Shown: positions 25,385-33,358, counted from the stretch's first letter. The stretch: 64,000 nt of DNA from JAXMHQ01 sp046346665 (GCA_046346665.1 JAXMHQ010000030.1:1-64000), one strand, 5' to 3'. The notes: generated by a model not told the origin, from the letters alone. A program made the numbers and translations.

Positions 25385-25858
25385 ATGTCCCGACGACGTC
25401 AAGCAACCCACCGGCCGGTGCCGAAGGATGGGAAATTCAACAGCCAGCTGGTTTCCCGGCTGGTGAACACGGTGATGATTTGCGGCAAGAAGAGCACCGC
25501 GCAGCGCATTGTTTACGGTGCGTTCGACCGGATTTCCGAGAAGAATCCGGCGTCGAACCCGCTGGACATTTTGCAGCGGGCGGTGGACAACGCCAAGCCG
25601 CGCCTGGAAGTGAAGGCGCGCCGCGTGGGTGGGGCGACCTACCAGGTGCCGCTGGAAGTGCCCTCGGAACGGCAGTTCGCGCTGGCGCTGCGGTGGCTGG
25701 TGGATTTTGCGGATGCCCGGAAGGGGATCCCGATGAAGGAAGCGCTCGCGGCGGAAATCCTGGAAGCGTACCAGGGCCAGGGCAACGCCATTCGCAAACG
25801 CGACGAAGTGCACAAGATGGCCCAGGCCAACAAGGCCTTCGCGCACTTCCGCTGGTAG
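25385..25858 (+). CDS. rpsG: 30S ribosomal protein S7
   Basis: 157 residues. MSRRRQATHRPVPKDGKFNS, LVSRLVNTVMICGKKSTAQR and the S7 signature region PLDILQRAVDNAKPRLEVKA. It binds the 3' major domain of 16S rRNA and nucleates head assembly. 47 bp after rpsL; followed by an intrinsic terminator before fusA. Confidence 0.98.
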   Translation: MSRRRQATHRPVPKDGKFNSQLVSRLVNTVMICGKKSTAQRIVYGAFDRISEKNPASNPLDILQRAVDNAKPRLEVKARRVGGATYQVPLEVPSERQFALALRWLVDFADARKGIPMKEALAAEILEAYQGQGNAIRKRDEVHKMAQANKAFAHFRW

Positions 25859-25874
25859 GATCCGATCGATTTTG

Positions 25875-25909
25875 ACGCCCCGCGGTATTTTGAACTTCGG
25901 GGCGTTTTT
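25875..25909 (+). terminator. Intrinsic terminator between rpsG and fusA
   Basis: ACGCCCCG (25875-25882) pairs with CGGGGCGT (25898-25905), followed by TTTT. It could partly uncouple fusA from rpsL-rpsG. Confidence 0.65.
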
Positions 25910-25933
25910 ATTCCCGTCAACCCAGATTTAGGC

Positions 25934-28114
25934 ATGCAAGCAGCAGCGGACAAACCCAAGTCGGTCAATTCTCCGAACCGCCCCTACGCAATGGAGCGGA
26001 CGCGGAACATTGGCATCGCGGCGCACATCGACGCCGGCAAAACCACCACCACCGAACGCATCCTGTTTTACACGGGGCTCATTCACAAGATGGGCGACGT
26101 GGACGACGGCAACACGGTGACGGACTGGATGGAGCAGGAGCGCGAGCGCGGCATCACCATCACGTCCGCCGCCACCACGTGTTACTGGACGCAGAAGGAG
26201 GACGGCACCTACAAGTCGTTCCTGAGCGTGCCCCACCGCGTCAACATCATCGACACTCCCGGCCACGTGGATTTCACGGCGGAAGTCGAGCGTTCGATGC
26301 GCGTGCTGGACGGCGCTGTCGCCGTGTTCTGCGGCGTCGCCGGCGTGCAGCCGCAATCCGAAACGGTCTGGCGCCAGGCCACCAAGTACCGCGTCCCCCG
26401 CATCGCGTTCGTCAACAAGATGGACCGCACGGGCGCGAATTTTGAAAATGCGCTGAACGACATGCGCAAGAAACTGGGCGCCTACGCCTACCCGGTTTAC
26501 CTGCCGATCGGCAAGGAAGACTATCTCACGGGCGTCATCGACGTCGTGAACCAGAAGGCGATCGTTTACGATCCGAATGACGAGTCGGGAATCAAGTACC
26601 AGGTCACCGAAATCCCGGCCGAGCTGAAGGAATCCGCCGCCGCCGCCCTGGCGGAGCTGATCGATGCGGTCTCCAACAAGGACGACACCATCGCCGAGCT
26701 GGTGATCGACAACAAGCCGGTTTCCCCGCAGGTCCTCAAGGCCGCCATCCGCCGGCTCACCATCAAGATCGAATTCATCCCCGTCCTGTGCGGATCGGCG
26801 TTCAAGAAAAAAGGCGTCCAGCCGCTGGTGGACGCGGTCATCGATTATTTGCCGTCGCCCCTCGACGTTCCCCCGGCGACCGGCGAAGACCCGCACAATC
26901 CCGAGACCAAGATCGAGGCGCTCTCGGACGACAACGGCAAGTTCTGCTCGCTGGCGTTCAAGCTGTGGACCGATCCCTACGTCGGCAAGCTCGTCTTCTT
27001 CCGCACTTACAGCGGCCAGTTGAAGAAGGGCGACACCATTTACAATCCGCGCACCCGCAAGCGCGAGCGCGTCAGCCGCGTCATGATGATCCAGGCCGAC
27101 AAGCGCATCGACGTGGACACGGTGTATGCGGGCGACATCGCGGCGCTGGTGGGGTTGAGAAACATCACCACGGGCGACACGCTGTGCGACGAGGAATTTG
27201 AAATCACGCTGGAACCGCCGACGTTCCCCGAGCCGGTCATCTCGATGGCCGTGGAGCCGAAGACCAAGGCGGACCGCGAAAAGATGAGCGAAGGCCTGCA
27301 GCGCCTCGCCGAGGAAGACCCGACCTTCCGGTGCTTCACGAACGAGGAAACCGGACAGTTGATCATCGCGGGCATGGGCGAACTGCACCTGGAAATCATC
27401 CGGGACCGGCTGTTCCGCGAATTCAAGGTGGAAGCCAACGCCGGCGCGCCCCAGATTGCCTATCGTGAAACGATCACCAAAGGCGCGGAAGGCGAAGGCA
27501 AATTCATCCGCCAATCGGGTGGCCGCGGCCAATACGGCCACGCCTGCATCCGGATCATGCCCAACGAAAAGGGCAAGGGCGTGGAGGTCGAGAACAAGAT
27601 CGTCGGCGGCGCCATTCCCAAGGAATACATCCCGGCCGTCATCGACGGTGTCGAGGAAGCCATCAAGGGCGGCGTGCTCGCCGGCTACCAGATGATCGAC
27701 GTGAAAGTCGAGGTCACGGACGGCACGTTCCATGAAGTCGATTCGAACGAACTGGCGTTCAAGATGGCCGGCATTTTCGCGTTCAAGGACGCGGCCAAGA
27801 AGGCCGGCATGATCCTGCTCGAACCGATCATGAAGGTGGAAGTGACGACGCCGGACGAATACCAGGGCGACCTGCTCGGCGACATCAACCGCCGCCGCGG
27901 CACGATCGTGGGCATCGAGGCCAAGTCCGGCCAGACGATCCTGAACTCTCACGTGCCGCTCTCCGAAATGTTCGGTTACGCCACCGCGATCCGGTCACTG
28001 TCGAAGGGCCGTGCGTCGTATTCGATGGAGCCGTTCAGTTTCGAACAGGTGCCGAGGAGCATCCTCGACACGATCCTGGACCAGGCGGCGAAGAAACCCG
28101 CCGCCCGGAGCTGA
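25934..28114 (+). CDS. fusA: Elongation factor G
   Basis: 726 residues. Translocation GTPase. G1 is AAHIDAGKTTTTER (residues ~29-42), the switch I region ends RGITITSAAT, G3 is DTPGHVDFT, G4 NKMD. Domain IV has GGRGQYGHA, and the C-terminal domain V ends GRASYSMEPFSFEQVPRSI. ATG at 25934 gives a 19-residue lead before METRT-like residues; an in-frame ATG at 25991 is also possible. The usual neighbour tuf does not follow; the next items are a terminator and an insertion sequence. Confidence 0.97.
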   Translation: MQAAADKPKSVNSPNRPYAMERTRNIGIAAHIDAGKTTTTERILFYTGLIHKMGDVDDGNTVTDWMEQERERGITITSAATTCYWTQKEDGTYKSFLSVPHRVNIIDTPGHVDFTAEVERSMRVLDGAVAVFCGVAGVQPQSETVWRQATKYRVPRIAFVNKMDRTGANFENALNDMRKKLGAYAYPVYLPIGKEDYLTGVIDVVNQKAIVYDPNDESGIKYQVTEIPAELKESAAAALAELIDAVSNKDDTIAELVIDNKPVSPQVLKAAIRRLTIKIEFIPVLCGSAFKKKGVQPLVDAVIDYLPSPLDVPPATGEDPHNPETKIEALSDDNGKFCSLAFKLWTDPYVGKLVFFRTYSGQLKKGDTIYNPRTRKRERVSRVMMIQADKRIDVDTVYAGDIAALVGLRNITTGDTLCDEEFEITLEPPTFPEPVISMAVEPKTKADREKMSEGLQRLAEEDPTFRCFTNEETGQLIIAGMGELHLEIIRDRLFREFKVEANAGAPQIAYRETITKGAEGEGKFIRQSGGRGQYGHACIRIMPNEKGKGVEVENKIVGGAIPKEYIPAVIDGVEEAIKGGVLAGYQMIDVKVEVTDGTFHEVDSNELAFKMAGIFAFKDAAKKAGMILLEPIMKVEVTTPDEYQGDLLGDINRRRGTIVGIEAKSGQTILNSHVPLSEMFGYATAIRSLSKGRASYSMEPFSFEQVPRSILDTILDQAAKKPAARS

Positions 28115-28138
28115 GATCGCAGTTTTATTTCGTGTGCA

Positions 28139-28170
28139 AAATCCGCCGGTTCACGCCGGCGGATTTTTTT
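28139..28170 (+). terminator. Intrinsic terminator after fusA
   Basis: AAATCCGCCGG (28139-28149) pairs with CCGGCGGATTT (28156-28166) around TTCACG, followed by a T-run to 28170. Strong. Confidence 0.9.
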
Positions 28171-28177
28171 CTTCTGA

Positions 28178-28322
28178 ATGGAGTGGTGGAGTGGTGGAGT
28201 GGTGGAGTGATCGGCAGCGTCGTAATCGACCTCGAGATCAAAGGGACCAGCGACCAAAAGGACATAAGTGACTCAAGGGACCAAAGGGACCGGTCCCATT
28301 CAATACTCCGGAACTCCTGCAC
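28178..28322. repeat. Family M inverted pair with an inner tandem phrase
   Basis: Tandem GGAGTGGTGGAGTGGTGGAG (from ~28181) faces ACTCCGGAACTCCTGCACTC (from ~28303) with partial complementarity. The interior contains repeated GGGACC/GGACA phrases (~28243-28290). No gene. Confidence 0.7.
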
Positions 28323-28343
28323 TCCAATACTCCGTTTCGGGCA

Positions 28344-29562
28344 CAGGGCTCACGCATTAAAAGATTTTTGAAGGAGGGACGATTTTTGTCTGTACTTTGT
28401 AAATACAATGCGTACATGAGGCGGGATGCAAAAGCATCCAAAGTTGAGTTTGATCACGATTCTGAAAGAAGTGCCGGACCCGCGAATGGATCGGCGCAAA
28501 CTGCACGCGTTACCTGACGTGCTGAGTATTGCCATCTGCGCGCTGCTGTGTGGGGCCGATAGTTTTGAGGACATGGAGGTTTTTGGGGAAGCAAAGTCGG
28601 AGTGGTTCGAGAGCTTTCTGGAGCTGCGCCACGGCATTCCCAGTCACGATACGTTCAACCGGGTGTTTGCGGCGATGGATCCGGAGAAGTTTCTGGAGTG
28701 CTTCATGCGCTGGACGCAGAGTCTGCGAGCGGCCGTGGCGCAGGAGATCGTAGCGCTGGATGGCAAAGCACTGAGGCGGGCGATCAACAAGGGGGATTGC
28801 CCCAAAGTGGTGATCAGTGCTTGGGCGGCAGACAACGGTCTGGCGTTGGGTCAACTCAAGGTCGATGACAAGAGCAACGAGATTCGGGCGGTGCCCAAGC
28901 TGTTGCGAGCCTTGGAACTGAGCGGATGCATTGTGACGCTGGATGCGATGGGCTGCCAAAAAGAGATAGCCAAGGAAATCAAAGAAGCCGATGCCGATTA
29001 CGTTTTGGCGCTCAAAGGCAACCAGGGGCAGACGCACCAAGAGGTCAAAAGCTATTTGGATGACGCTATCAGCCGCCAGGCCAAGGAACTGGCTTACGCG
29101 GAAGTCGTGGACAAAGGGCACGGGCGCCTGGAGGTGCGGCGTTATTGGCAAAGCGGCCGGCTTGATTGGTTTGAGGATCGAGAGGCTTGGGAGGGTTTAC
29201 AGAGCGTGGGTGTGGTCGAAGCAGTGCGCGAGATTGGGGGGCAGCGTACGGTGGAGCGGCGCTATTATCTGAGCAGCTTGAGTCTGGACGTGAATCGGTT
29301 CGCCCGTGCCATCCGCAGCCATTGGAGCATCGAGAACCAGTTGCACTGGGTTTTGGACGTCAATTTTAACGAAGACCAAAGCCGGGCGCGCAGCGGCTAC
29401 GCGTCCGAGAACCTAGCGACATTGCGCCGTTGGGCGCTGAATCTCATCAAAACCGATACGCAGAAGAAAAAGCGCAGTTTGAAGGGCCGAATGAAGGCCG
29501 CTGGCTGGGACAACCGATATTTGCTCCATCTCCTGGGCTTAGATTTTAATGCGTGAGCCCTG
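28344..29562. mobile_element. Intact ISAs1-family insertion sequence
   Basis: 1,219 bp. Perfect 19-bp terminal inverted repeats, CAGGGCTCACGCATTAAAA, at 28344-28362 and (inverted) 29544-29562. A perfect 10-bp target duplication GTTTCGGGCA flanks it at 28334-28343 and 29563-29572. One transposase ORF fills it. Identical ends and duplication point to a recent insertion. Confidence 0.95.
28426..29556 (+). CDS. ISAs1-family transposase
   Basis: 376 residues. DDE transposase of the ISAs1/H-repeat type: N-terminal DPRMDRRKLHALPDVLSIAI, the first Asp in IVALDGKALRRAINKGD (~105-122), the second in IVTLDAMGCQKEIAKEI, and the C-terminal Glu region SHWSIENQLHWVLDVNFNED with the conserved RxxWxIENxLHW pattern (~300). 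The stop codon lies inside the right terminal repeat. Complete and probably active. Confidence 0.94.
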   Translation: MQKHPKLSLITILKEVPDPRMDRRKLHALPDVLSIAICALLCGADSFEDMEVFGEAKSEWFESFLELRHGIPSHDTFNRVFAAMDPEKFLECFMRWTQSLRAAVAQEIVALDGKALRRAINKGDCPKVVISAWAADNGLALGQLKVDDKSNEIRAVPKLLRALELSGCIVTLDAMGCQKEIAKEIKEADADYVLALKGNQGQTHQEVKSYLDDAISRQAKELAYAEVVDKGHGRLEVRRYWQSGRLDWFEDREAWEGLQSVGVVEAVREIGGQRTVERRYYLSSLSLDVNRFARAIRSHWSIENQLHWVLDVNFNEDQSRARSGYASENLATLRRWALNLIKTDTQKKKRSLKGRMKAAGWDNRYLLHLLGLDFNA

Positions 29563-29581
29563 GTTTCGGGCACGAGCCCTA

Positions 29582-29610
29582 TTGACACGCCACGCCCCCC
29601 GGCGCATCTT
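29582..29610 (+). promoter_or_regulatory. Candidate promoter for the glutathione peroxidase gene
   Basis: TTGACA (29582-29587), 17 bp, CATCTT (29605-29610), only 6 bp ahead of the ATG at 29617. If used, the transcript would start at or next to the start codon (leaderless). The IS target duplication ends 9 bp upstream of the -35, so the promoter was spared. Confidence 0.35.
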
Positions 29611-29616
29611 CTGCGC

Positions 29617-30171
29617 ATGAACACCCTGTTGATTTTCGCGGCGATGCTTTGCCTTCCGATGGCGGCGCTCCAGGCGGCCGAGTCCACCAATTCCATTTAC
29701 AACATTCCCCTGAAGGACATTGACGGGAAGGACACGACGCTGGCGCCCTACCGGGGCAAGGTGTTGCTGCTCGTGAACGTGGCTTCCAAGTGCGGTTACA
29801 CGCCGCAGTACGCGGGGCTGGAGAAACTTTACAAGCAATACGCGGCGGAGGGATTCGTCGTGCTCGGTTTTCCGTGCAACCAGTTTGGCGGGCAGGAACC
29901 GGGATCGGCCGCGGACATCAAGCAGTTTTGCACGAGCAAATACGACGTGACGTTCCCGATGTTCGACAAGATTGAGGTGAACGGGGCGGGGCAAAGCCCG
30001 TTATACGCCCTGCTCACCGGCAAAAGTTCGCCTGCACCGGGATCGATCGGCTGGAATTTCACCAAGTTTCTGATCAGCAAGGACGGGAAGATCGTGAAGC
30101 GGTTTGAGTCCAAAGTGACTCCGGAATCGCCGGAGTTGACCGCGGCGATCCAGGCGGAGTTGAAGAAGTAA
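29617..30171 (+). CDS. Secreted glutathione peroxidase-family protein
   Basis: 184 residues. An N-terminal signal peptide (MNTLLIFAAMLCLPMAALQA) puts it outside the cytoplasm. The catalytic cysteine is C59 in NVASKCGYTPQY, where selenocysteine or cysteine reacts with peroxide. The other signature parts are LGFPCNQFGGQEPG and GWNFTKFLISKDG. The Cys form usually works with thioredoxin rather than glutathione. It sits in the place where tuf would normally be in the str-S10 region and is unrelated to translation. Confidence 0.92.
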   Translation: MNTLLIFAAMLCLPMAALQAAESTNSIYNIPLKDIDGKDTTLAPYRGKVLLLVNVASKCGYTPQYAGLEKLYKQYAAEGFVVLGFPCNQFGGQEPGSAADIKQFCTSKYDVTFPMFDKIEVNGAGQSPLYALLTGKSSPAPGSIGWNFTKFLISKDGKIVKRFESKVTPESPELTAAIQAELKK

Positions 30172-30176
30172 TCCTT

Positions 30177-30284
30177 GGGAGGGCCGGCGTCCTCGCCGGC
30201 CCCAATATCCGTTTGATGCGATATGCCGACGCAAGCGGTGCGCGAAGCGGATCAGATGGGGACGGCGGGGACGCCGTCCCTCCC
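30177..30284. repeat. 108-bp family C element, second full copy
   Basis: Starts GGGAGGGCCGGCGTCCTCGC and ends ACGCCGTCCCTCCC. Same length and ends as 17827-17934, with ATCCGTTTGA and CAGATGGGGACGGCG conserved inside and the middle ~35 bp diverged. It begins 5 bp after the peroxidase stop. Confidence 0.88.
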
Positions 30285-30296
30285 GGTCTCTGGCGA

Positions 30297-30357
30297 GGGC
30301 TCGACGGAGTCTCGCCCCACCTTTGTCCCTTGATGATCCGTGTCATCCGCGGTTAAA
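30297..30357. repeat. Single copies of families B and A
   Basis: CTCGACGGAGTCTCGCCCCA (30300-30319) and a degenerate family A phrase, ATCCGTGTCATCCGCGGTTA (30335-30354), unpaired here. Confidence 0.75.
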
Positions 30358-30397
30358 CCGGGCTTCTTCGCGGTTCCAATTTGGTGAAAAAATCTTG

Positions 30398-30425
30398 TTG
30401 CGCGGATTTCTGCGGTTGCTATATT
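30398..30425 (+). promoter_or_regulatory. Promoter for rpsJ-rplC-rplD-rplW
   Basis: TTGCGC (30398-30403), 16 bp containing GGATTTC, then TATATT (30420-30425). Near copy of the rpsL promoter; leader of about 60 nt before rpsJ. Confidence 0.65.
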
Positions 30426-30493
30426 TCGCGTCCGCTTTTCGGGTAAGAACTGCGGGACGTTAGCTAGACCATTAACAGACAATTGTTCTTTCT

Positions 30494-30802
30494 ATGGCAG
30501 GACAACGAATTCGTATTCGACTGAAGGCCTTTGACCACCGGGTCATTGACCAATCCGCCCGCGATATTGCGGACACGGTGAAACGGACCGGGGCGCGTGT
30601 GGCGGGTCCGATTCCGCTTCCCACCCGAGTGGAACGCTTCACGGTTCAACGCTCTCCCCACTCCGACAAGAAGTCGCAGGAGACATTCGAGCAGCGCACG
30701 CACAAGCGGCTGATCGACATCATCGAACCCACCGCCAAGACCGTGGATGAGCTGAAGAAGCTCAACCTGCCGGCGGGCGTCGACATCACCATCAAGATTT
30801 AG
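30494..30802 (+). CDS. rpsJ: 30S ribosomal protein S10 (also NusE)
   Basis: 102 residues. QRIRIRLKAFDHRVIDQSAR, GPIPLPTRVERFTVQRSPHS and RTHKRLIDIIEPTAKTVDEL. A component of the 30S head and of antitermination complexes. First of four ribosomal genes under its own promoter; rplC follows after 5 bp. Confidence 0.98.
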   Translation: MAGQRIRIRLKAFDHRVIDQSARDIADTVKRTGARVAGPIPLPTRVERFTVQRSPHSDKKSQETFEQRTHKRLIDIIEPTAKTVDELKKLNLPAGVDITIKI

Positions 30803-30807
30803 CGCTT

Positions 30808-31533
30808 ATGCCACTTGGACTTTTAGGAAAGAAACTGGGCCATTCGCGCGTTTACGATGCGAACGGCATCATGACCCCGGTGACGATCGTCCTGGCCGGG
30901 CCCAATCGCGTGTTGCAGGTCAAGACGCAGGCGGGCAAGGACGGCTACAATGCCGTTCAACTCGGCTTCGACGATCAGAAGGAACAGCGGCTGACCAAGC
31001 CGTTGCTGGGCCACATCAAGAAGCACAGCGGCGTCGCGGTGAAGCGGATCCAGGAGTTCCGGAATTTTTCGAAGGAAGTGAAGCCGGGCGACGTGGTGGG
31101 TCCGACGTTGTTTGAGGTCGGTGATTTTGTGGATGCGATCGGCGTGACGAAGGGCCGCGGGTTTGAGGGCGTGGTGGGCCGGCACTCGTTTGCGGGCGGC
31201 GACTCCACGCACGGCGCGAAGGGCTGGCATCGCCGGTCCGGCGCCATCGGCCAGCGCCTGTTCCCCGGCACCGTCATGCGCGGCATGCGCATGCCCGGTC
31301 ACATGGGCCAGGTGCGCCGCACCACCCAGAATCTCCAGGTCATCCAGGTTCGCGAGGCTGAAAACCTGCTGCTGATCAAGGGCTCCATTCCCGGCGCCGA
31401 AGGCGATTACGTCGTGATCCGCGAATCCAAGAAACGTCCGAAGGGCTGGAAGCCGCCGACGTCGAATGCGGGCAAGAAGCTGAAGGGCGGGGATGCGAAG
31501 CCCGCTGCGAAACCCGCGGAGGCAAAGAAATAA
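30808..31533 (+). CDS. rplC: 50S ribosomal protein L3
   Basis: 241 residues. LGLLGKKLGHSRVYDANGIM at the start, signature FVDAIGVTKGRGFEGVVGRH and the inner loop MRGMRMPGHMGQVRRTTQNL reaching the peptidyl transferase region. The C-terminus has an added Lys/Ala-rich tail (KLKGGDAKPAAKPAEAKK). A hairpin (31541-31562) separates it from rplD. Confidence 0.98.
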   Translation: MPLGLLGKKLGHSRVYDANGIMTPVTIVLAGPNRVLQVKTQAGKDGYNAVQLGFDDQKEQRLTKPLLGHIKKHSGVAVKRIQEFRNFSKEVKPGDVVGPTLFEVGDFVDAIGVTKGRGFEGVVGRHSFAGGDSTHGAKGWHRRSGAIGQRLFPGTVMRGMRMPGHMGQVRRTTQNLQVIQVREAENLLLIKGSIPGAEGDYVVIRESKKRPKGWKPPTSNAGKKLKGGDAKPAAKPAEAKK

Positions 31534-31540
31534 CGAGGTG

Positions 31541-31562
31541 ACGGCGCCGCATTTGGCGCCGT
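31541..31562 (+). promoter_or_regulatory. Hairpin between rplC and rplD
   Basis: ACGGCGCC GCATTT GGCGCCGT, perfect 8-bp stem, no T-run. Possible mRNA-processing or attenuation structure. Confidence 0.45.
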
Positions 31563-31598
31563 GCCGGGACGGCGAAGCCGTTTCACCAGGTAACTGCC

Positions 31599-32231
31599 AT
31601 GAAGATTGCGATTAAAGACATTAAAGGAAACAGCCAGGGCGAGCTGGACGTGAAGTTCCCGGTCATTGAGGACGGGAAGGGCACGCAGGCCGTTCATGAC
31701 GCGGTGGTGGCCTACCAGGCCGCGCAGCGGATGGGCACGGCTTGCACCAAGACGATGGGCGAAGTGGCCGGCAGCGGCAAGAAGCCGTGGCGCCAGAAGG
31801 GCACCGGCCGCGCGCGCGCCGGTTCGTTCGCCTCGCCCCTGTGGCGCGGCGGCGGCGTGACGTTCGGTCCGAAACCCCGCGATTTCACAAAGAAGATCAA
31901 CATCCGCACCCGCGAACTCGCGCTGCGCAAAGCGCTCAGCGAGCGTTTGAAGGCGGGCGACGTTTTGGTGGTGGACGATTTCAAGCTGGGCTCGCCCAAG
32001 ACGCGCGAGTTCGCCGGCGTTCTCGCCGCGCTCCAGCTCACCGGCACCGCGCTGATCGTGGCGCACGAAGCCAACAAGAATCTCACCCTCGCCTCCCGCA
32101 ATCTTCCGAACGTGTTCCTCGCGACGAGCGAGACGCTGAACACCTACGACGTGTTGCGGCCGGACAAGGTCGTGTTCACCCGCAGCGCCTTCGAGAAAGT
32201 CGAGTCGCGCCTGGCCAAGCCGCAGAAGTAA
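31599..32231 (+). CDS. rplD: 50S ribosomal protein L4
   Basis: 210 residues. The exit-tunnel loop is recognisable as GSGKKPWRQKGTGRARAGSF followed by PLWRGGGVTFGP (residues ~62-95). In several bacteria L4 also represses its own operon by binding the leader. Standard length. Confidence 0.98.
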   Translation: MKIAIKDIKGNSQGELDVKFPVIEDGKGTQAVHDAVVAYQAAQRMGTACTKTMGEVAGSGKKPWRQKGTGRARAGSFASPLWRGGGVTFGPKPRDFTKKINIRTRELALRKALSERLKAGDVLVVDDFKLGSPKTREFAGVLAALQLTGTALIVAHEANKNLTLASRNLPNVFLATSETLNTYDVLRPDKVVFTRSAFEKVESRLAKPQK

Positions 32232-32258
32232 ACGGCCCCGCAACCATCGAAGAATTCC

Positions 32259-32540
32259 ATGAATAGCTTTGAAATCATCAAGACCGTGCGCCTGACGGAA
32301 AAAGGCACGCGCCAGGCCGAGAACTTCAACCAGTACACCGTGGTGGCCGATCCGCGCGCGAACAAGACCCAGATCCGCCAGGCGGTCCAGGAACTGTTCA
32401 AGGTCAAGGTCGTCAAGGTCAATACCCTGAACGTTTCCGGCAAAGACCGCCGCCGCCGCACCCCGCAGGCCGGCCAGACGAACGATTGGAAGAAAGCCAT
32501 CGTGACGCTCAAGGAAGGCGACAAGATCACGCTCGCGTAA
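32259..32540 (+). CDS. rplW: 50S ribosomal protein L23
   Basis: 93 residues. IIKTVRLTEKGTRQAENFNQ, VVADPRANKTQIRQAVQELF and the hairpin loop VKVNTLNVSGKDRRRRTPQA. It sits at the tunnel exit and is the docking site for trigger factor and SRP. Normally rplB follows; here a strong terminator ends the operon 22 bp later. Confidence 0.97.
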   Translation: MNSFEIIKTVRLTEKGTRQAENFNQYTVVADPRANKTQIRQAVQELFKVKVVKVNTLNVSGKDRRRRTPQAGQTNDWKKAIVTLKEGDKITLA

Positions 32541-32561
32541 TCGCGTCTCCAGAAAGAATTC

Positions 32562-32587
32562 AAAGGCCGGCTCCGCCGGCCTTTTTT
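32562..32587 (+). terminator. Intrinsic terminator after rplW
   Basis: AAAGGCCGGC (32562-32571), loop TCC, GCCGGCCTTT (32575-32584) and a T6 run. Strong; confirms that the operon ends at rplW. Confidence 0.93.
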
Positions 32588-32591
32588 GTTT

Positions 32592-32700
32592 GTAACGCAG
32601 GCCGCCTGGCCTGCCGTATCGCCGACCGCCGGTCGGCGCTGCCGCGCAACGACGCGGGCTGGGCAGCCTGCGACACGGCGGGCCAGGCGGCCTGCGCTAC
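32592..32700. repeat. Family N inverted pair
   Basis: GCAGGCCGCCTGGCCTGCCG (32598-32617) pairs with CGGCGGGCCAGGCGGCCTGC (32676-32695), and the flanking GTAACGC/GCGCTAC also match. It fills the gap before hypA. Confidence 0.87.
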
Positions 32701-32753
32701 AGGGCGCGCGCGACTCTTGCCATCTCCGGCGCCGGGTTCTGGTGGCTCCGCGC

Positions 32754-33095
32754 ATGCACGAGCTTTCGATCATGGAAGGCGCCCTCAGCCTGGCGATGGA
32801 ACAGGCCCGCGCCGCGGGCGCCGGAAAGATCCTGTCGCTCCGGCTCCGGGTCGGCGCGCTAAGCGGCGTGGTCCCGGACGCCCTCACCTTCGCCTTCGAA
32901 GCCTTGTCCGCCGGCACACCCGCGGAAGGCGGACAACTCATCATCGAAGCTGTCCCCGCCCAGTTCTGGTGCGAGAGCTGTGGCCGTGCCTTCGAGGCGG
33001 ACGCCCTCAACGCCATTTGCCCCGCCTGCGGCAAGCACAGCAGCGACCTGCGCAGCGGCCAGGAGTTGCAGGTCGTGTCCATGGAAGTGGAATAA
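32754..33095 (+). CDS. hypA: Hydrogenase nickel metallochaperone HypA
   Basis: 113 residues. The N-terminus MHELSIMEGALSLAMEQAR holds the MHE motif; His2 binds nickel, so the ATG at 32754 is certain. The zinc domain has WCESCGRAF and NAICPACGKHSSD (two CxxC pairs). It delivers nickel to the large subunit encoded 4.4 kb downstream. HypB-F are not in the window. Confidence 0.96.
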   Translation: MHELSIMEGALSLAMEQARAAGAGKILSLRLRVGALSGVVPDALTFAFEALSAGTPAEGGQLIIEAVPAQFWCESCGRAFEADALNAICPACGKHSSDLRSGQELQVVSMEVE

Positions 33096-33226
33096 CCGGT
33101 TCCACGGCTGCAGTTCGCAAGAGGAGTTCAATCAAGAAATCTTATTCTATTCCGCAAAAAACGGTCAGTTTTTGACAAGTCACGTGATGCCGGAGGGAGG
33201 GACAACTGAGACGTTGAACTTACCTT

Positions 33227-33242
33227 GAGCCGGATCCGGCTC
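33227..33242. promoter_or_regulatory. 16-bp perfect palindrome upstream of the hydrogenase operon
   Basis: GAGCCGGATCCGGCTC in the 259-bp gap between hypA and echA. Could be an operator or a short hairpin. Nothing else clear in the gap except TTGACA at 33172 without a convincing -10. Confidence 0.35.
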
Positions 33243-33283
33243 TGGTGCTTTTGGACCGGTCAATTCATACGCATAGGCATATC

Positions 33284-33358
33284 ATGGACCTTGAAAATGA
33301 AGCGGTTACGCTGAGAAGCGGTCGGTGCTGCGGCTGTTTTGGAGGTGACCGGTCATGA
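33284..33358 (+). CDS. Possible short leader ORF
   Basis: 24 codons: MDLENEAVTLRSGRCCGCFG then GDRS. Its TGA overlaps the echA ATG (ATGA at 33355), the same coupling used between other Ech genes, and the product has CCxC. No family is known. It may be a leader peptide coupling translation into the hydrogenase operon, or chance. Confidence 0.25.
   Translation: MDLENEAVTLRSGRCCGCFGGDRS

Noticed and set aside
28139..28170. Riboswitch after fusA
   Set aside because: A simple stem with a T-run, fully explained as an intrinsic terminator.
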